Shown piece after piece: positions 1 to 6,058 of a stretch of DNA of 12,359 nucleotides. Made by a program: the position numbers and the translations under genes. This DNA is from Endomicrobium sp. (GTDB lineage: Bacteria; Elusimicrobiota; Endomicrobiia; Endomicrobiales; Endomicrobiaceae). Position 1 is the first letter of the stretch; each line of letters begins with the position of its first letter. Location: positions 1-12,359 of the forward strand of contig JAISLV010000022.1 in the NCBI GenBank assembly GCA_031277075.1, in the 5' to 3' direction. The notes under the pieces were generated by a model that saw only the letters and a program-made list of their open reading frames with translations, did not search any database and was not told where the DNA came from.

Positions 1-9
1 AATGAAGGG

Positions 10-40
10 CGTCCTAAGAGCAAGGACGGATAAATTTTTT
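10..40 (+). terminator. Terminator-like hairpin at left edge
   Basis: Arms CGTCCT (10-15) and AGGACG (23-28) enclose a 7-nt loop, and a run of six T lies at 35-40. The T run is six bases after the stem, which is farther than in a typical intrinsic terminator. It could end a plus-strand gene lying left of the window, but no coding sequence is visible to confirm that. Confidence 0.35.
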
Positions 41-50
41 GATGTAGAAA

Positions 51-123
51 TGCCGCAAAAGGCGCGGCAAGAACGGGCGTTAGGGTTTTTAGAGACACCC
101 AAAGGGTTTTTAGAAATGCCCTT
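51..123 (+). repeat. Diverged copy of the GTTTTTAGAGAC dispersed repeat
   Basis: This stretch starts with the hairpin TGCCGC-N7-GCGGCA (51-69) and continues to AGGGTTTTTAGAGACACCC (82-100). A second, related unit AGGGTTTTTAGAAATGCCC follows directly, and its flanks AAAGGG/CCCTTT can pair. The order hairpin, then GTTTTTAGAGAC, is the same as in the two near-identical 77-bp copies at 2610-2686 and 11744-11820. The part between hairpin and motif has diverged. As with those copies, the element reads toward the gene that follows it (the ATPase). Confidence 0.5.
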
Positions 124-154
124 TTGCCGTTTAAAAGGACGCTAAAAGCAAAAC

Positions 155-183
155 TTTACAGTTTTTTATTTTTAGTGTATATT
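155..183 (+). promoter_or_regulatory. Sigma70-type promoter of the ATPase gene
   Basis: TTTACA (155-160) and TATATT (178-183) are separated by exactly 17 bases and fit a -35/-10 pair for a vegetative sigma factor. Transcription would begin near 190, leaving a leader of about 38 nt before the ATG at 228. The -10 hexamer lies inside the first of two palindromes described in the next entry. Assigned by eye. Confidence 0.5.
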
Positions 184-212
184 AATACACAGATTTAATG
201 TATTACAATACA
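176..212 (+). promoter_or_regulatory. Twin palindromic operators TGTAT-N4-ATACA
   Basis: Two 14-bp palindromes of identical form occur at 176-189 (spacer ATTA) and 199-212 (spacer TACA), with centres 23 bp apart. The first covers the -10 box and the second lies just after the expected start of transcription. A dimeric repressor bound to both would block the promoter. The arms equal the centre of the E. coli LexA box, but no regulator is encoded nearby, so the binding protein is unknown. Confidence 0.5.
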
Positions 213-227
213 CTAAATAGGGTATCT

Positions 228-1469
228 ATGGACTTTTTAAAAAGAAACTTATACCAACTATTACAAAAAACAATTCAAACGCGTCCTTTGGTTTATTTAA
301 ACGGGGCAAGACAAACAGGTAAATCAACTCTTGCTCAAATGTTTGAAAATTCTAACTATATCAGTTTTGACAGTCCGTTTTATTCCATTTCCGCAAAATC
401 TAACCCCGAAAACTTCATAAATAAACTTCCGATTGACGTTTTAAACATTATAGACGAAATTCAAACGTCAAAAGAAATTTTCCCGTATTTAAAAATAGCT
501 ATTGATAAAAACAGAATGAAAGGGAAAAACTCCCAATTATATTTATTGACAGGGTCTGCAAATTTGGCGGCTTTGCCGTCTTTGTCTCAAGCTCTTGTAG
601 GGCGTATGTCTGTTTTAACTTTGTTTCCGCTTTCAACTTCCGAATATTATAAAACAAACTTTAATTTTATAGAAAAATTATTTGATGAAGATTTATTTGT
701 TAAAAAATTCTCAGATTATAATTTATTAGACGCTATCGTAAACGCGACATTCCCTGAAATTGCGCTTGACGGCGCAATAAACCGCAAACAATGGTTTGAC
801 GATTATTTAAATACGCTTTTGCAAAGAGATATTCGCGGCGTAGACGATATACGCAATCCCGACAAAATATTGACTTTGCTTGCCTACATTACCCCGCGTA
901 TAGGAAGTTTGCTCAATAAAGCAAGCATACAAAGAGAGGTAGGGCTTGATTTTAGAACTTTTGAAAAGTATATGGGCGCGATAATGAAAACTTTTATTAT
1001 ATCCGAAATCAAACCTTGGGCAAAACCCGCGCGCATAGAAAAAAGATTTATCCGCGCCCCGAAAATTTATTTTAACGATACTAATTTTATGTGTTATCTT
1101 ATGCAAAGGGATATTAAAGAAATTTATAAAAACGACGCGATAACGATGGGGCATATTTTTGAAAACTTTGCAGCTGCGGAAATTATAAAAAACGCGTCTT
1201 CTCTGGTTGACGTTAAAGTATCGGTATTTGCTCCAGAGGGCAAAGAGGTTGATTTTGCAATAGAGCGCCCCAACGGAGATACAATCGGCATAGAAGTAAA
1301 ACTTGACGCTAATCTTTCGCAAAAAGATTTTAATAATCTCTATAATATGCGGACAATGCTCGGCGAAAAATTTAAAAAAGGAATTGTTTTATATACGGGA
1401 ATGGACATTATCCCTATGGGCGACAGGGTTTGGGCTCTTCCTGCAAGCTATTTGTGGGATAATACGTGA
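228..1469 (+). CDS. AAA-type ATPase with DUF4143-like C-terminal half
   Basis: A predicted ATP-binding protein of the COG1373-type family, whose cellular role is not established. The N-terminal half holds a Walker A motif GARQTGKST (26-34), a Walker B motif NIIDEIQ (73-79) and a sensor-like TGSAN (108-112), followed by GRMSVLTLFPLS. The C-terminal half matches the DUF4143 pattern and includes GKEVDF (338-343) and GIEVK (354-358), which resemble the acidic/lysine core of PD-(D/E)XK nuclease folds. Whether it cuts DNA is unknown. The length of 413 aa is usual for the family. An upstream in-frame ATG at 198 would give 423 aa, but it lies inside the operator region without a ribosome site. The ATG at 228 has a weak AGGG eight bases before it. 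The gene stands alone, opposite to its neighbours, and looks like accessory DNA. Confidence 0.85.
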   Translation: MDFLKRNLYQLLQKTIQTRPLVYLNGARQTGKSTLAQMFENSNYISFDSPFYSISAKSNPENFINKLPIDVLNIIDEIQTSKEIFPYLKIAIDKNRMKGKNSQLYLLTGSANLAALPSLSQALVGRMSVLTLFPLSTSEYYKTNFNFIEKLFDEDLFVKKFSDYNLLDAIVNATFPEIALDGAINRKQWFDDYLNTLLQRDIRGVDDIRNPDKILTLLAYITPRIGSLLNKASIQREVGLDFRTFEKYMGAIMKTFIISEIKPWAKPARIEKRFIRAPKIYFNDTNFMCYLMQRDIKEIYKNDAITMGHIFENFAAAEIIKNASSLVDVKVSVFAPEGKEVDFAIERPNGDTIGIEVKLDANLSQKDFNNLYNMRTMLGEKFKKGIVLYTGMDIIPMGDRVWALPASYLWDNT

Positions 1470-1472
1470 AAA

Positions 1473-1489
1473 ATAAGCTGTGAGCTTAT
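1473..1489 (-). terminator. Hairpin between converging genes, T-tract on minus strand
   Basis: ATAAGCT-GTG-AGCTTAT forms a perfect 7-bp stem with a 3-nt loop, starting four bases after the ATPase stop. On the minus strand the stem runs into TTTTC, so it could stop transcripts coming from rlmA. On the plus strand it is followed by AAAAATATT, which is a poor T-tract. The stem is AT-rich and probably weak. Confidence 0.35.
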
Positions 1490-1769
1490 AAAAATATTAT
1501 CTGAGGAAAATCAGCCGAGCAGAAGTTGACATTAAAAACACAGCTAAAAAAATGTAGAAACTGTATTTAGAATAAAACGAAAATATATCGCTTGTCGCCG
1601 CCGTTGTCCATCTGCGCTCGTTTCAGGACCTGCTGTTGTCTTATCTGTTAGGACTAACGAAAGGAGTGGTAAGCCGAGAAATAAGGAAGAATAACGGGCG
1701 AGGAAATACGGCAGTTTGCCGCTTGCCCTTGCTTAGCCGCATTCTTTGTTGCGCGCCTCTATACGCCTG
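1490..1769. other. 280-bp intergenic region without a recognised gene
   Basis: No coding sequence or known RNA is recognised between the converging ATPase and rlmA genes. A TTGACA occurs at about 1527 on the plus strand, but no well-placed -10 follows. The only clear structure is the compound hairpin at 1696-1728, listed separately. The right half is rich in GCC/GCG words like those of the other intergenic hairpin regions in this window. Confidence 0.5.
1696..1728 (-). terminator. Compound hairpin just after rlmA
   Basis: Outer arms GGGCGAG (1696-1702) and CTTGCCC (1722-1728) pair with one G-T wobble. Inside them CGGCA-GTT-TGCCG (1709-1721) forms a second stem. The structure lies 42-74 bases downstream of the rlmA stop. 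On the minus strand it is followed by a T-rich but interrupted stretch (GTTATTCTTCCTTATTTC), so it may be an imperfect terminator or an mRNA 3' stabilising structure. Confidence 0.4.
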
Positions 1770-2594
1770 CTAGATGTCCGCCTGCAAAATTGTTAAATCT
1801 AAAGTTAATTCGCCGCCGAAATCAATATTTTCTTGCTCTGCGCCGACCGACCAGCTAAGAGGCGTCATCTTAAGAAAATCTTTTTTTAACGCTTGCGGGA
1901 TTTTTTGTTTTTGCGTAATTCTCGTCTCTTTTGCGTTTTTAAAGTTTTCATAGAATATTTTTTTTACGTTTTCGCCGCCGCTTTTCGGTTTGCCTAACGC
2001 TCTTCTAATTTCGCTCAAATAGCCCCGCTCGGGTATAACTTTTAAAATCAAACCTCCGCTTTTTGCGCAGCGGTTAAATTCCGCGTAATTTGCAGGCGAT
2101 AAAATATTTAAAATTACGTCGATAGACTTATCTTTTAAAGCGATGTTGGACAAATCGGACACAATCCAAGACATATCTCTATTTTTGCCTGCGGCAAGTT
2201 TAACGCCGTCTTTTGATATGTCAACGCCTACGGCGTCAATATTTTTTATTTTTTTGCGGGCGGTATTTACGATTTTTGCAAAAAGAGTTCCTTCCCCGCA
2301 GCCGCAGTCGGCTATCGTTAAATTTGACGCGCCTTTAAATTTTACAGCGATAATTCCCGCCAAAGTTTCGGCTAGCAAATCAAAAAAACCGCCTAGCGTT
2401 ACGCTGCGGCGCGCGGAAAATAATGTTTTATCGTATTTAGTTTTTATCGGTTTATTAAAAAGGTTCGCATAGCCTTCGCGGGCAACGTCAAAGCTATGTT
2501 TATTTTTGCATATAAGAGTTGAGCCGCTTAATTTAAAATCTTTGCGGCATAAAGGACATCGCAAAAAACGAAAAGACGGCAAAAAAGTAGACAT
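1770..2594 (-). CDS. rlmA: RlmA-like 23S rRNA (guanine-N1)-methyltransferase
   Basis: Predicted SAM-dependent methyltransferase of 274 aa, close to the roughly 270 aa of E. coli RlmA, which methylates G745 of 23S rRNA. The N-terminus carries the family's zinc-ribbon ligands C13, C16, C29 and H33, followed by the typical FDVAREGYANLF. The SAM-binding loop is IADCGCGEGTLF (94-105), and GVDIS (123-127) gives the acidic residue after the second strand. ILSPANYAEF and KVIPERGYLSEI match conserved later segments. The exact target base (G745 or G748) cannot be read from sequence. The ATG at 2594 fits the family start. An in-frame ATG at 2627 lies inside the dispersed repeat and would add 11 residues. 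Neither start has a clear ribosome site. It is the last gene of the leftward group, 110 bp after nifS. Confidence 0.85.
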   Translation of the reverse strand: MSTFLPSFRFLRCPLCRKDFKLSGSTLICKNKHSFDVAREGYANLFNKPIKTKYDKTLFSARRSVTLGGFFDLLAETLAGIIAVKFKGASNLTIADCGCGEGTLFAKIVNTARKKIKNIDAVGVDISKDGVKLAAGKNRDMSWIVSDLSNIALKDKSIDVILNILSPANYAEFNRCAKSGGLILKVIPERGYLSEIRRALGKPKSGGENVKKIFYENFKNAKETRITQKQKIPQALKKDFLKMTPLSWSVGAEQENIDFGGELTLDLTILQADI

Positions 2595-2609
2595 TATGAA
2601 TTTATAATT

Positions 2610-2686
2610 GGGCGTCTCTAAAAACATATAATGTTCGTAAATGCCGCAAATTTTGCGGCAGTTCAAAGAATAAAATGCAAGCCGCG
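2610..2686 (-). repeat. 77-bp dispersed repeat, copy A
   Basis: Read on the minus strand, this stretch matches 11744-11820 on the plus strand at 73 of 77 positions without gaps. It contains a perfect inverted repeat, GCCGCAAA and TTTGCGGC around one base, and the block GTTTTTAGAGACG. It fills most of the 110-bp gap between nifS and rlmA and ends 15 bases before the rlmA ATG, reading toward that gene. No protein is encoded, so it is not an insertion sequence by itself. Confidence 0.85.
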
Positions 2687-2704
2687 CCCGAACGCATAAG
2701 TTTG

Positions 2705-3895
2705 TCAATTGTTTTGATTGTTCCACACGGGAGACATTCTTCTTAGGTCTTTGACAATTTTTGGAAGAACTTCTAAAACGCGCTCCACTTCTTCGCGCGT
2801 ATTTTGCCAGCCGAAAGAAAAACGCACCGCGCCCTGCGCCGCAACCGCGGCTACGCCCATTGCCGATAAAACATGAGACGGCTCGGAAGAACCCGAAGCG
2901 CAAGCCGAACCCGTTGAAACGGCAATGCCCGCCATATCAAGTTTTAAAAGAAGAGCTTCGCCTTCAATATAGTTAAAACTTACGTTTAAAATATTTGAAA
3001 CCGCTTTGTCGCCGCTGGAGTTTATTATTACGTTTGGAATTCTTTCAATTATTCCGTTTTTTAGTTTATCTCTCAAACTTCTAATATGTTTATCGTGTTC
3101 TTCAATCTCTTTTACGGACAGTTCAAGAGCTTTTGCCATTCCTACGATATATGCGACGTTTTCTGTTCCCGGACGCAAGCCCTGTTCGTGATGACCGCCG
3201 TAAGTTATAGGAGCGATATTTGTTCCTTTTCTTACATAAAGCGCTCCGACGCCTTTTGGTCCGTTAAATTTGTGCGCAGAAATTGAAAGCAAGTCTACGC
3301 CCAATTTTTCCACGTCTAAATTTATCTTGCCGGCAGTTTGAACGCAATCGCTGTGAAAATATATTTTATTTGCTCTGTCTCTGTTTATTTTCTTTAAAAC
3401 TTCGCCTATTTTTTCTATCGGCTGTAAAGAGCCGACTTCGTTGTTTGCGTGCATTACGCTTACAATTAAAGTATCGTCTTTAACGGCTTTTACAAGTTCG
3501 TCTACGGAAACGACGCCGTCTTTGTCGGCGTTAAGATAAGCCGTTTCATATCCTAATTTTTCAAGTCGCTGACAGGAATGCAAAATCGCATGATGCTCTA
3601 TTTTTGTGGAAATTACGCCGCCTTTTTTGCCAGCGGCGTTTACAATTCCAAAAAGAGCGATATTGTCAGATTCCGTGCCGCAGCCCGTAAAAAATATTTC
3701 GGAAGCGTCGGCGTTAAGAAAAGACGCGATTTTTTCTCTGGCGTTATTTAAAGCCGCGTGCGCTTTTCGTCCGAAAGAATGAAAAGACGACGGGTTGCCG
3801 TATATCGCGCTAAAATAGGGGCGCATTTCTTTTATTACTTCGCTTCTTACCGCTGTAGTCGCGCTGTTGTCAAGGTAAATTCTTTTCTTTTTCAT
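2705..3895 (-). CDS. nifS: Cysteine desulfurase (NifS/IscS family)
   Basis: PLP enzyme that removes sulfur from cysteine and passes it as a persulfide to Fe-S cluster assembly and other thiolation pathways. At 396 aa it has full family length. YLDNSATT (7-14) is the standard start, H101 and H102 lie in the IEHHA motif, and SAHKF gives the PLP lysine K209. The sulfur-carrying cysteine is C332 in the extended loop STGSACASGS, followed by EPSHVL, as in group I (NifS/IscS) enzymes. The start overlaps the mltG stop by ATGA, and AAGGA lies seven bases upstream, so the two are co-translated. No scaffold gene (nifU/iscU) is in the window. Group I enzymes of this type also serve tRNA thiolation, so the symbol is approximate. 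Its sulfur could feed the clusters of the nearby hydrogenase, an inference from proximity only. Confidence 0.93.
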   Translation of the reverse strand: MKKKRIYLDNSATTAVRSEVIKEMRPYFSAIYGNPSSFHSFGRKAHAALNNAREKIASFLNADASEIFFTGCGTESDNIALFGIVNAAGKKGGVISTKIEHHAILHSCQRLEKLGYETAYLNADKDGVVSVDELVKAVKDDTLIVSVMHANNEVGSLQPIEKIGEVLKKINRDRANKIYFHSDCVQTAGKINLDVEKLGVDLLSISAHKFNGPKGVGALYVRKGTNIAPITYGGHHEQGLRPGTENVAYIVGMAKALELSVKEIEEHDKHIRSLRDKLKNGIIERIPNVIINSSGDKAVSNILNVSFNYIEGEALLLKLDMAGIAVSTGSACASGSSEPSHVLSAMGVAAVAAQGAVRFSFGWQNTREEVERVLEVLPKIVKDLRRMSPVWNNQNN

Positions 3896-4863
3896 TTAGC
3901 TTCCTTATTCTTTTGCCGCTGTATTTTTTTCGCTTCGCGCCTGTTTTTTATGTGTTCGTCAAGGCTTTCGGCAAAAAAATGGCTGCCGTTACCGCGCGAA
4001 ACAAAAAATAAACTGCCCGTATTTGCAGGATATAAAGCCGCTTTTATAGATTCTATGCCCGGACTGCAAATAGGCGCGGGCGGCAAACCAAAATGTCTGT
4101 AAGTATTGTAAGGAGAATCAAACTCCGTATCTTCCAACGTGAGTTTTGCTTTATTTACTCCCATAGCATATAAAACCGTAGCGCAAGATTCAAGCCTTAT
4201 TCTTTTTTTGAGCCTATTGTAAAAAACAGCCGCTATTATCGCCCGCTCTTTAGGGTCTACTGCCTCTTTTTCAATTATAGACGCCAAAATTATTACGTCT
4301 TTCATAGAAACGTCTATCTCGCGCGCTCTTTCGTACATTTCTGGCGTCACTTTATCGTCAAATTCTTTGCGCATAATTTGTATTATTTGCTCTTCGTCAA
4401 GCGTCGGAGAGATAAAATAAGTTTCGGGCATTAAATAACCTTCGTATTTTGCCGCGGCGTTTATAAAAACTTCTCTATTTACTGCAATTTTGCGTGAAAT
4501 AATATCGGCGGTTTGTTTAACGCTGCTTCCTTCGGGAATTGTAATTTTTACAAGGCTTTGCGAGCCGTCTTTAAGAGCTTTTAAAATTTTAAACGTCCCG
4601 TCTTTTTTTGAAAACTCGTAATATCCCGCTTTAATTTTTGACTCGCAGCCGCTGATTTTTGCCCAAACGACAAAAAGTTTTTTTGAACGTATCAATTTAT
4701 TTTCTTTTAAAACCGCCGCGACGGAAGAAACCCCTTGCCCGTATTTTATCGTAACGGCTTTTTTTTCATTGGAATCGGAAAGAAAAAAACAGCGTATCGT
4801 AAAAAAAACGATAACGCATATAATAATTGCGGCTATTATTTTATACGCCGTTCTTTTAGCCAT
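3892..4863 (-). CDS. mltG: Endolytic murein transglycosylase MltG
   Basis: Inner-membrane lytic transglycosylase that cuts nascent peptidoglycan strands and is thought to set glycan chain length. At 323 aa it is near the family norm. Residues 8-24 (KIIAAIIICVIVFFTIR) form one N-terminal membrane anchor, with the rest outside the cytoplasm. A LysM-like part follows, then the YceG catalytic domain with ASIIEKEA, whose first glutamate (E198) corresponds to E. coli E218. Further signature pieces are VFYNRLKK, YNTYRHFGLPPAPICSPG and ALYPANTGSLFFVSRGNGSHFF. The usual QxDPTV stretch reads ESCATV here, a variant I believe also occurs in other lineages. The start lies 28 bp inside the upstream NYN gene, with GAGGA about ten bases before the ATG. 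Confidence 0.93.
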   Translation of the reverse strand: MAKRTAYKIIAAIIICVIVFFTIRCFFLSDSNEKKAVTIKYGQGVSSVAAVLKENKLIRSKKLFVVWAKISGCESKIKAGYYEFSKKDGTFKILKALKDGSQSLVKITIPEGSSVKQTADIISRKIAVNREVFINAAAKYEGYLMPETYFISPTLDEEQIIQIMRKEFDDKVTPEMYERAREIDVSMKDVIILASIIEKEAVDPKERAIIAAVFYNRLKKRIRLESCATVLYAMGVNKAKLTLEDTEFDSPYNTYRHFGLPPAPICSPGIESIKAALYPANTGSLFFVSRGNGSHFFAESLDEHIKNRREAKKIQRQKNKEAK

Positions 4864-5339
4864 ATTTTTTCAAATTCCTCGTTTATAGTTTCTTTTTCGT
4901 CGGAGGGCAAATTCTCGTAATCTTTCGCTCTTATAGCGTTCTTTTGTTTATAGCCTTTTGCGATAAAAACTTCCACGCTTTCGTATTTTGCGCCGCTGGG
5001 CGCTATTCTGCGGCGTATTCCTTTATCGTTTGTCACAACTATAATTTCCGACGGATTTTGGGCGTTGTCTGCGATTTCTGCGATAATATCGTCGGCTAAA
5101 GCGACTCCGTCGCTGAAAATAATTTCTATATCGCCTATATGCGATCTGTTATATCCGTTTGACTCGTAAGGATTTTTTGATTTGCAGTCAAAAACTATCG
5201 TCGCGCTATTTCTTAAACTGCCGTGCGGTCTGCGCAAAGATATAAAATCAATAAGTTTATTGCGCCGTCCTTCAAGGCTAGAGGCGATAAACATATCGTG
5301 CGAATTTATTACGTTGTATCCGTCTATAATGTAGCGCAT
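4836..5339 (-). CDS. NYN-domain (YacP/Rae1-like) ribonuclease
   Basis: A 167-aa protein matching the YacP family of PIN-like NYN nucleases. In Bacillus subtilis the relative Rae1 cuts mRNA within the ribosomal A site. The acidic metal-binding positions are visible: YIIDGYNVIN (3-12) near the N-terminus, ADDIIAE in the middle, and VVTNDKGIRRR further on. The C-terminal tail is charged. The start has only a weak AGG upstream, and the next start codons are far inside the NYN core, so the ATG at 5339 is likely correct. The 28-bp overlap with mltG indicates translational coupling. Whether it acts on ribosomes in this organism is inference from the family. Confidence 0.85.
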   Translation of the reverse strand: MRYIIDGYNVINSHDMFIASSLEGRRNKLIDFISLRRPHGSLRNSATIVFDCKSKNPYESNGYNRSHIGDIEIIFSDGVALADDIIAEIADNAQNPSEIIVVTNDKGIRRRIAPSGAKYESVEVFIAKGYKQKNAIRAKDYENLPSDEKETINEEFEKIWLKERRIK

Positions 5340-5367
5340 AAAAACCTGCTTGAAAATTCGGCGGATT

Positions 5368-5399
5368 GTTGCCGCTCAGGCGGCAACGGCAAACGCCGT
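5368..5399 (-). terminator. Two adjacent GC-rich hairpins between ruvX and the NYN gene
   Basis: GTTGCCGC-TCAG-GCGGCAAC (5368-5387) is a perfect 8-bp stem with a 4-nt loop. It is joined directly to ACGGC-AAAC-GCCGT (5386-5399), a 5-bp stem. They occupy the 117-bp gap between the ruvX stop and the NYN start. No clear T run follows on the minus strand, so they may slow, pause or stabilise the transcript rather than end it. Confidence 0.4.
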
Positions 5400-5456
5400 C
5401 TTAAAAAATAACGCGCAAACCGCCGTTAAAATTTTGCCGCATGAGCATAAACTTTT

Positions 5457-5885
5457 TTATCCGTAATTTACGCTTTTGCGTTCTAAATACGCCTGTAAAA
5501 TCAGCGCGGCTGCGACTTTATCTTTTACGCCTTTTCTTTTTTGGCGCGATATATCGGCTTCTTCAATAAGCATTCTTTCGGCTTGCGCCGTAGTTAAACG
5601 CTCGTCCATAGTTTCCACGCGCAAACCCGAAACGTTTTTGAGTTCTTCCGCAAATTTCTTTACGATATCCGTCATTTCGCTTTCGTCGCCGTTCATACTC
5701 AAAGGCAAACCGACGACAATTTCATCCGCTTCGTTAGCTTTTGCAATTTCGGCGATACGCAAAGCGTTTTTTTTCAAAGAAACGCTCTCAATAGTTTCAA
5801 AAGGCGAAGCCGTAATTTGCAATAAATCCGTCATCGCAAGACCTATTCTTTTTAATCCGTAATCAACGGCTAAAATTCTTCCCAA
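5457..5885 (-). CDS. ruvX: RuvX/YqgF Holliday-junction resolvase-like nuclease
   Basis: Small RNase H-fold nuclease of 142 aa, the usual YqgF length. E. coli members take part in 16S rRNA 5'-end maturation, and resolvase activity has been proposed for the family. The conserved blocks are AVDYGLKRIGLAM (5-17, catalytic D7), EIVVGLPLSMNG (55-66), DERLTT (99-104) and the C-terminal KDKVAAALILQAYL, whose aspartate completes the active site. The start codon is TTG at 5885. It is chosen because GGAGGAAG lies right before it, the family N-terminus begins there, and the nearby ATG is in another frame. It probably opens the leftward group, 117 bp ahead of the NYN gene, though a separate promoter for the latter is possible. 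Confidence 0.92.
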   Translation of the reverse strand: MGRILAVDYGLKRIGLAMTDLLQITASPFETIESVSLKKNALRIAEIAKANEADEIVVGLPLSMNGDESEMTDIVKKFAEELKNVSGLRVETMDERLTTAQAERMLIEEADISRQKRKGVKDKVAAALILQAYLERKSVNYG

Positions 5886-5920
5886 ACTTCCTCCATTAAA
5901 ACGGAAAAGTGAGCAGATAG

Positions 5921-6054
5921 GCAGCTAAGAAACTACAAAAAGCAACGGCAAACAGATGCATTGAGGCATAGCGACTGCAAACGGATGCATGAATGCATAG
6001 ACGCATGGCTGTTTTTGCGCTGTTTGTCGTTGCTTAGTTGCCCGCCCTAGCTGC
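5921..6054. repeat. Large nested palindrome with internal direct repeats after hydA
   Basis: Outer arms GCAGCTA (5921-5927) and TAGCTGC (6048-6054) match exactly. Inner arms AAGCAACGGCAAACAG (5940-5955) and CTGTTTGTCGTTGCTT (6020-6035) pair over 16 bp with one G-T wobble. The 64-nt loop is rich in ATGCAT. A 24-nt unit beginning GCAAAC occurs at 5948-5971 and again at 5977-6000, with 20 of 24 bases equal. The structure fills most of the 173-bp gap between the hydA stop and the ruvX start, so it may end the hyd transcript, but no T-tract follows. Confidence 0.6.
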
Positions 6055-6058
6055 GCTT

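Noticed and set aside
807..1322. 171-codon frame antisense to the ATPase gene
   Set aside because: It is the mirror of a gene with clear Walker motifs, and its protein is low-quality (Tyr/Phe/Lys-rich) without motifs.
1560..1740. Known structural RNA (6S, tmRNA, SRP, RNase P) or tRNA
   Set aside because: No hallmark sequences such as a T-loop GGTTCGAATCC-type stretch or conserved RNA cores could be found; only generic hairpins are visible.
2595..2903. 103-residue N-terminal extension of the RlmA-like protein
   Set aside because: The extension overlaps the end of nifS and the repeat, has unusual composition and no family match; the zinc ribbon fits a start at 2594.
5948..6000. CRISPR-like direct repeats
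   Set aside because: Only two imperfect units with a 5-base gap between them and no cas genes; spacing is far too short for CRISPR.
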